DNA from: Ctenosaura bakeri
Lineage: Eukaryota; Chordata; Lepidosauria; Squamata; Iguanidae
Length of the DNA: 64,000 nucleotides
NCBI GenBank assembly: GCA_948474755.1
Contig: CAOLHI010004239.1
Span: 1-64,000, forward strand
Reading direction: 5' to 3'
The notes below the pieces were generated by a model that saw only the letters and a list, made by a program, of their open reading frames with translations, was not told where the DNA came from and ran no database searches. The position numbers and the translations under genes were made by a program. Numbering within the stretch: position 1 is the first letter of the stretch; each line of letters begins with the position of its first letter. This document shows positions 62,601 to 64,000 of the stretch, one piece after another.

Positions 62601-64000
62601 ATTATACTTCTGATCCCTCTGAGTTCTTTTCGTTACAGGAAGCGCTTTCTATATTAGTCTGTAGCTCAGAGCCAGAAGTTACTTTTTTAAGGCTTTTCAA
62701 AGGCAAGTGTTCTATTTTAGACTATTTGATCTGCAGTAGTTCACCAAAATGAATTTCTAGGTAAGAAGAAACACAAGCCTTTTAAAATAATTTCCCATCC
62801 TCCTCCTTTGGTTAGAAAAATTGTCTTCATTTACACATGAACAGAAAGAAAGAGTGGGTCCCTAAGAGATTGACTATGACGTTATTAGAAAATGTTAGCA
62901 AGCTAATTTTCAGAAGGCATCCAGCTTTACAATAAATGCTGTCTTCCTGTAAAGGTGTTAAACTCTGCTATGCACACTGTCTCATTAGATATCTCAAAGT
63001 TCTGGAACTGTTATAAACACTTAAGAAAATAAATTAATTTTTGCAGTGTAATCTTTAAATAGATGGACTTTTCAGTCTTACTGAGTGCCTCTCACCATCT
63101 GGAAAGGAGGAGTTTATCAGGTAGGGCAGTGCAAACAAAAGAAGAAAGATAAGCCTACTGAGATGAGCTATTATATTCTGTCAAGGGTTCCACAGTTTTT
63201 GAAGTTGAAGCATTATTTTCTTTTCTCTGTATGAGTGCTACTTTGCTGTAACAGTCTGCTCCATCTGATACTCAGATTTTTCAATGCATACACCAAAGCT
63301 GTGTGTCTTATGCTGGTTCTTCTGATTAATAATAAATCTCATTAATTATTTCAGTAGTAGAAGGTATTTTTCTTTTTACAAAAGTCTATTATAAAGCTCA
63401 TCCACTTGCGCATGTTTGTGTGTGTACTTGTACATTAGTGGTCTTGCACAATTGTCATAATTCTGTAGTCCATTTTAAAATTTTCTTAGATTTTTCTTTT
63501 GCCTTTTATTTGACTTCAAACCTAGCTTTCATTGTTAAGACGTTGAGTCTTATGCACTAAAATATCATTTTGTTAAAAAAAATGAACCAGATGTAGCTGG
63601 AATCCCTGATTTATAGTACTATTTATCGAAGCAGTTTGTAACTTTTTTTAATGCTTGAGTTTAAAAGAGTTGAATTGTGGTTTTCAGAAAAGATGAGATT
63701 GTGCTTTGTATGACTTGAAACCTGTAATCTTACCAGGGAGCACAATAAATATAGTCAGTATAACACTGTTTACATTTGTGTATGTGGTCTCAGTTGGCAG
63801 GAGATGCAGTCAGACTTCTCAAGAGCCCTGGCATATTGTGGTGTAACAAAAAGGATGATAGATATAAGAAACAGATGTTGAGGGTGTGTGCATGTGTCTT
63901 TGAATAAGTCTGGGGCTTGTTTACCCTGGAAATATTCAATATCAAATTATTAGAGTAAAAAAATGGCTTGCTGTAGATGAAGATTGTTAACATGTAAAAA
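59602..64000 (+). other. ODAD2: Intron 15, start (runs past window)
   Basis: Contains a full Sauria-type SINE (60463-60655) and a decayed palindromic repeat (61125-61205). No frame shows the next conserved armadillo block, so the next exon is beyond 64000. Open frames such as 61890-62102 have no recognisable domain. Confidence 0.7.
60463..60655 (+). repeat. Sauria-type SINE, full length, intact promoter boxes
   Basis: GAGCCAGTGTAGTGTAGTAG head with A box, intact B box GGGTTCAATTCC, central TGACTTTGGGCGTG and tail ACAGTCGCCATAAGTCAGAG ending in AACAC/AACAA. The best-preserved copy in the window. Confidence 0.88.

Noticed and set aside
59602..64000. Search for ODAD2 coding exon 16
   Set aside because: No frame encodes the expected block after the ENM-M residues (IDRLDGVRLLW type) with matching phase 2 and an AG acceptor.

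Overview
The window looks like intronic and upstream DNA from a squamate reptile, most likely a lizard. The evidence is many tRNA-headed SINEs whose tail resembles the Bov-B LINE 3' end (Sauria-SINE type), CR1/L2-type LINE ends, several kinds of short DNA transposon with terminal inverted repeats, a Helitron and (GT)n microsatellites. Genus and species cannot be read from the sequence. About 96% of the window is non-coding.

The only protein-coding gene I can support is ODAD2 (ARMC4), on the + strand. It encodes the armadillo-repeat subunit of the outer dynein arm docking complex of motile cilia. Positions 1-4640 are upstream DNA full of repeats. A CpG island at about 4670-5290 is the probable promoter; it carries a forkhead core (4887-4893) and an RFX X-box-like site (4935-4948), as expected for a motile-cilium gene. 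A non-coding first exon probably ends at 5285. The start codon is at 6906, and 15 coding exons run to 59601. They join in frame, every junction has a GT donor and AG acceptor, and they give 833 complete codons plus two bases. That is roughly the first 80% of a protein of about 1,040 residues. The last exons lie beyond 64000.

The exons encode a conserved N-terminal region (exons 1-6), a fast-evolving charged linker (exons 7-9) and the start of the armadillo array (exons 10-15). An 18-kb intron (34069-52155) separates linker from array. The first four array exons are all symmetric phase 0-0.

The rest is a record of transposon activity. Elements with readable boundaries include hAT-type elements with 8-bp target duplications (3423-3766, 37485-37673, 52335-53094); PIF/Harbinger-like MITEs starting GGCC with 3-bp duplications (4105-4306, 41599-42081) and relatives (4394-4573, 5436-5768, 28482-28682); a Helitron with correct TC and CTAG ends (28165-29223); and a cluster of MITEs bracketing the ODAD2 promoter, one of them a 180-bp almost perfect palindrome. 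I found no new multi-gene system. The most unusual items are the palindrome beside the promoter, a MITE carrying four consecutive hairpins on a GC-rich core, and a hAT insertion ending 24 bases from a splice donor.
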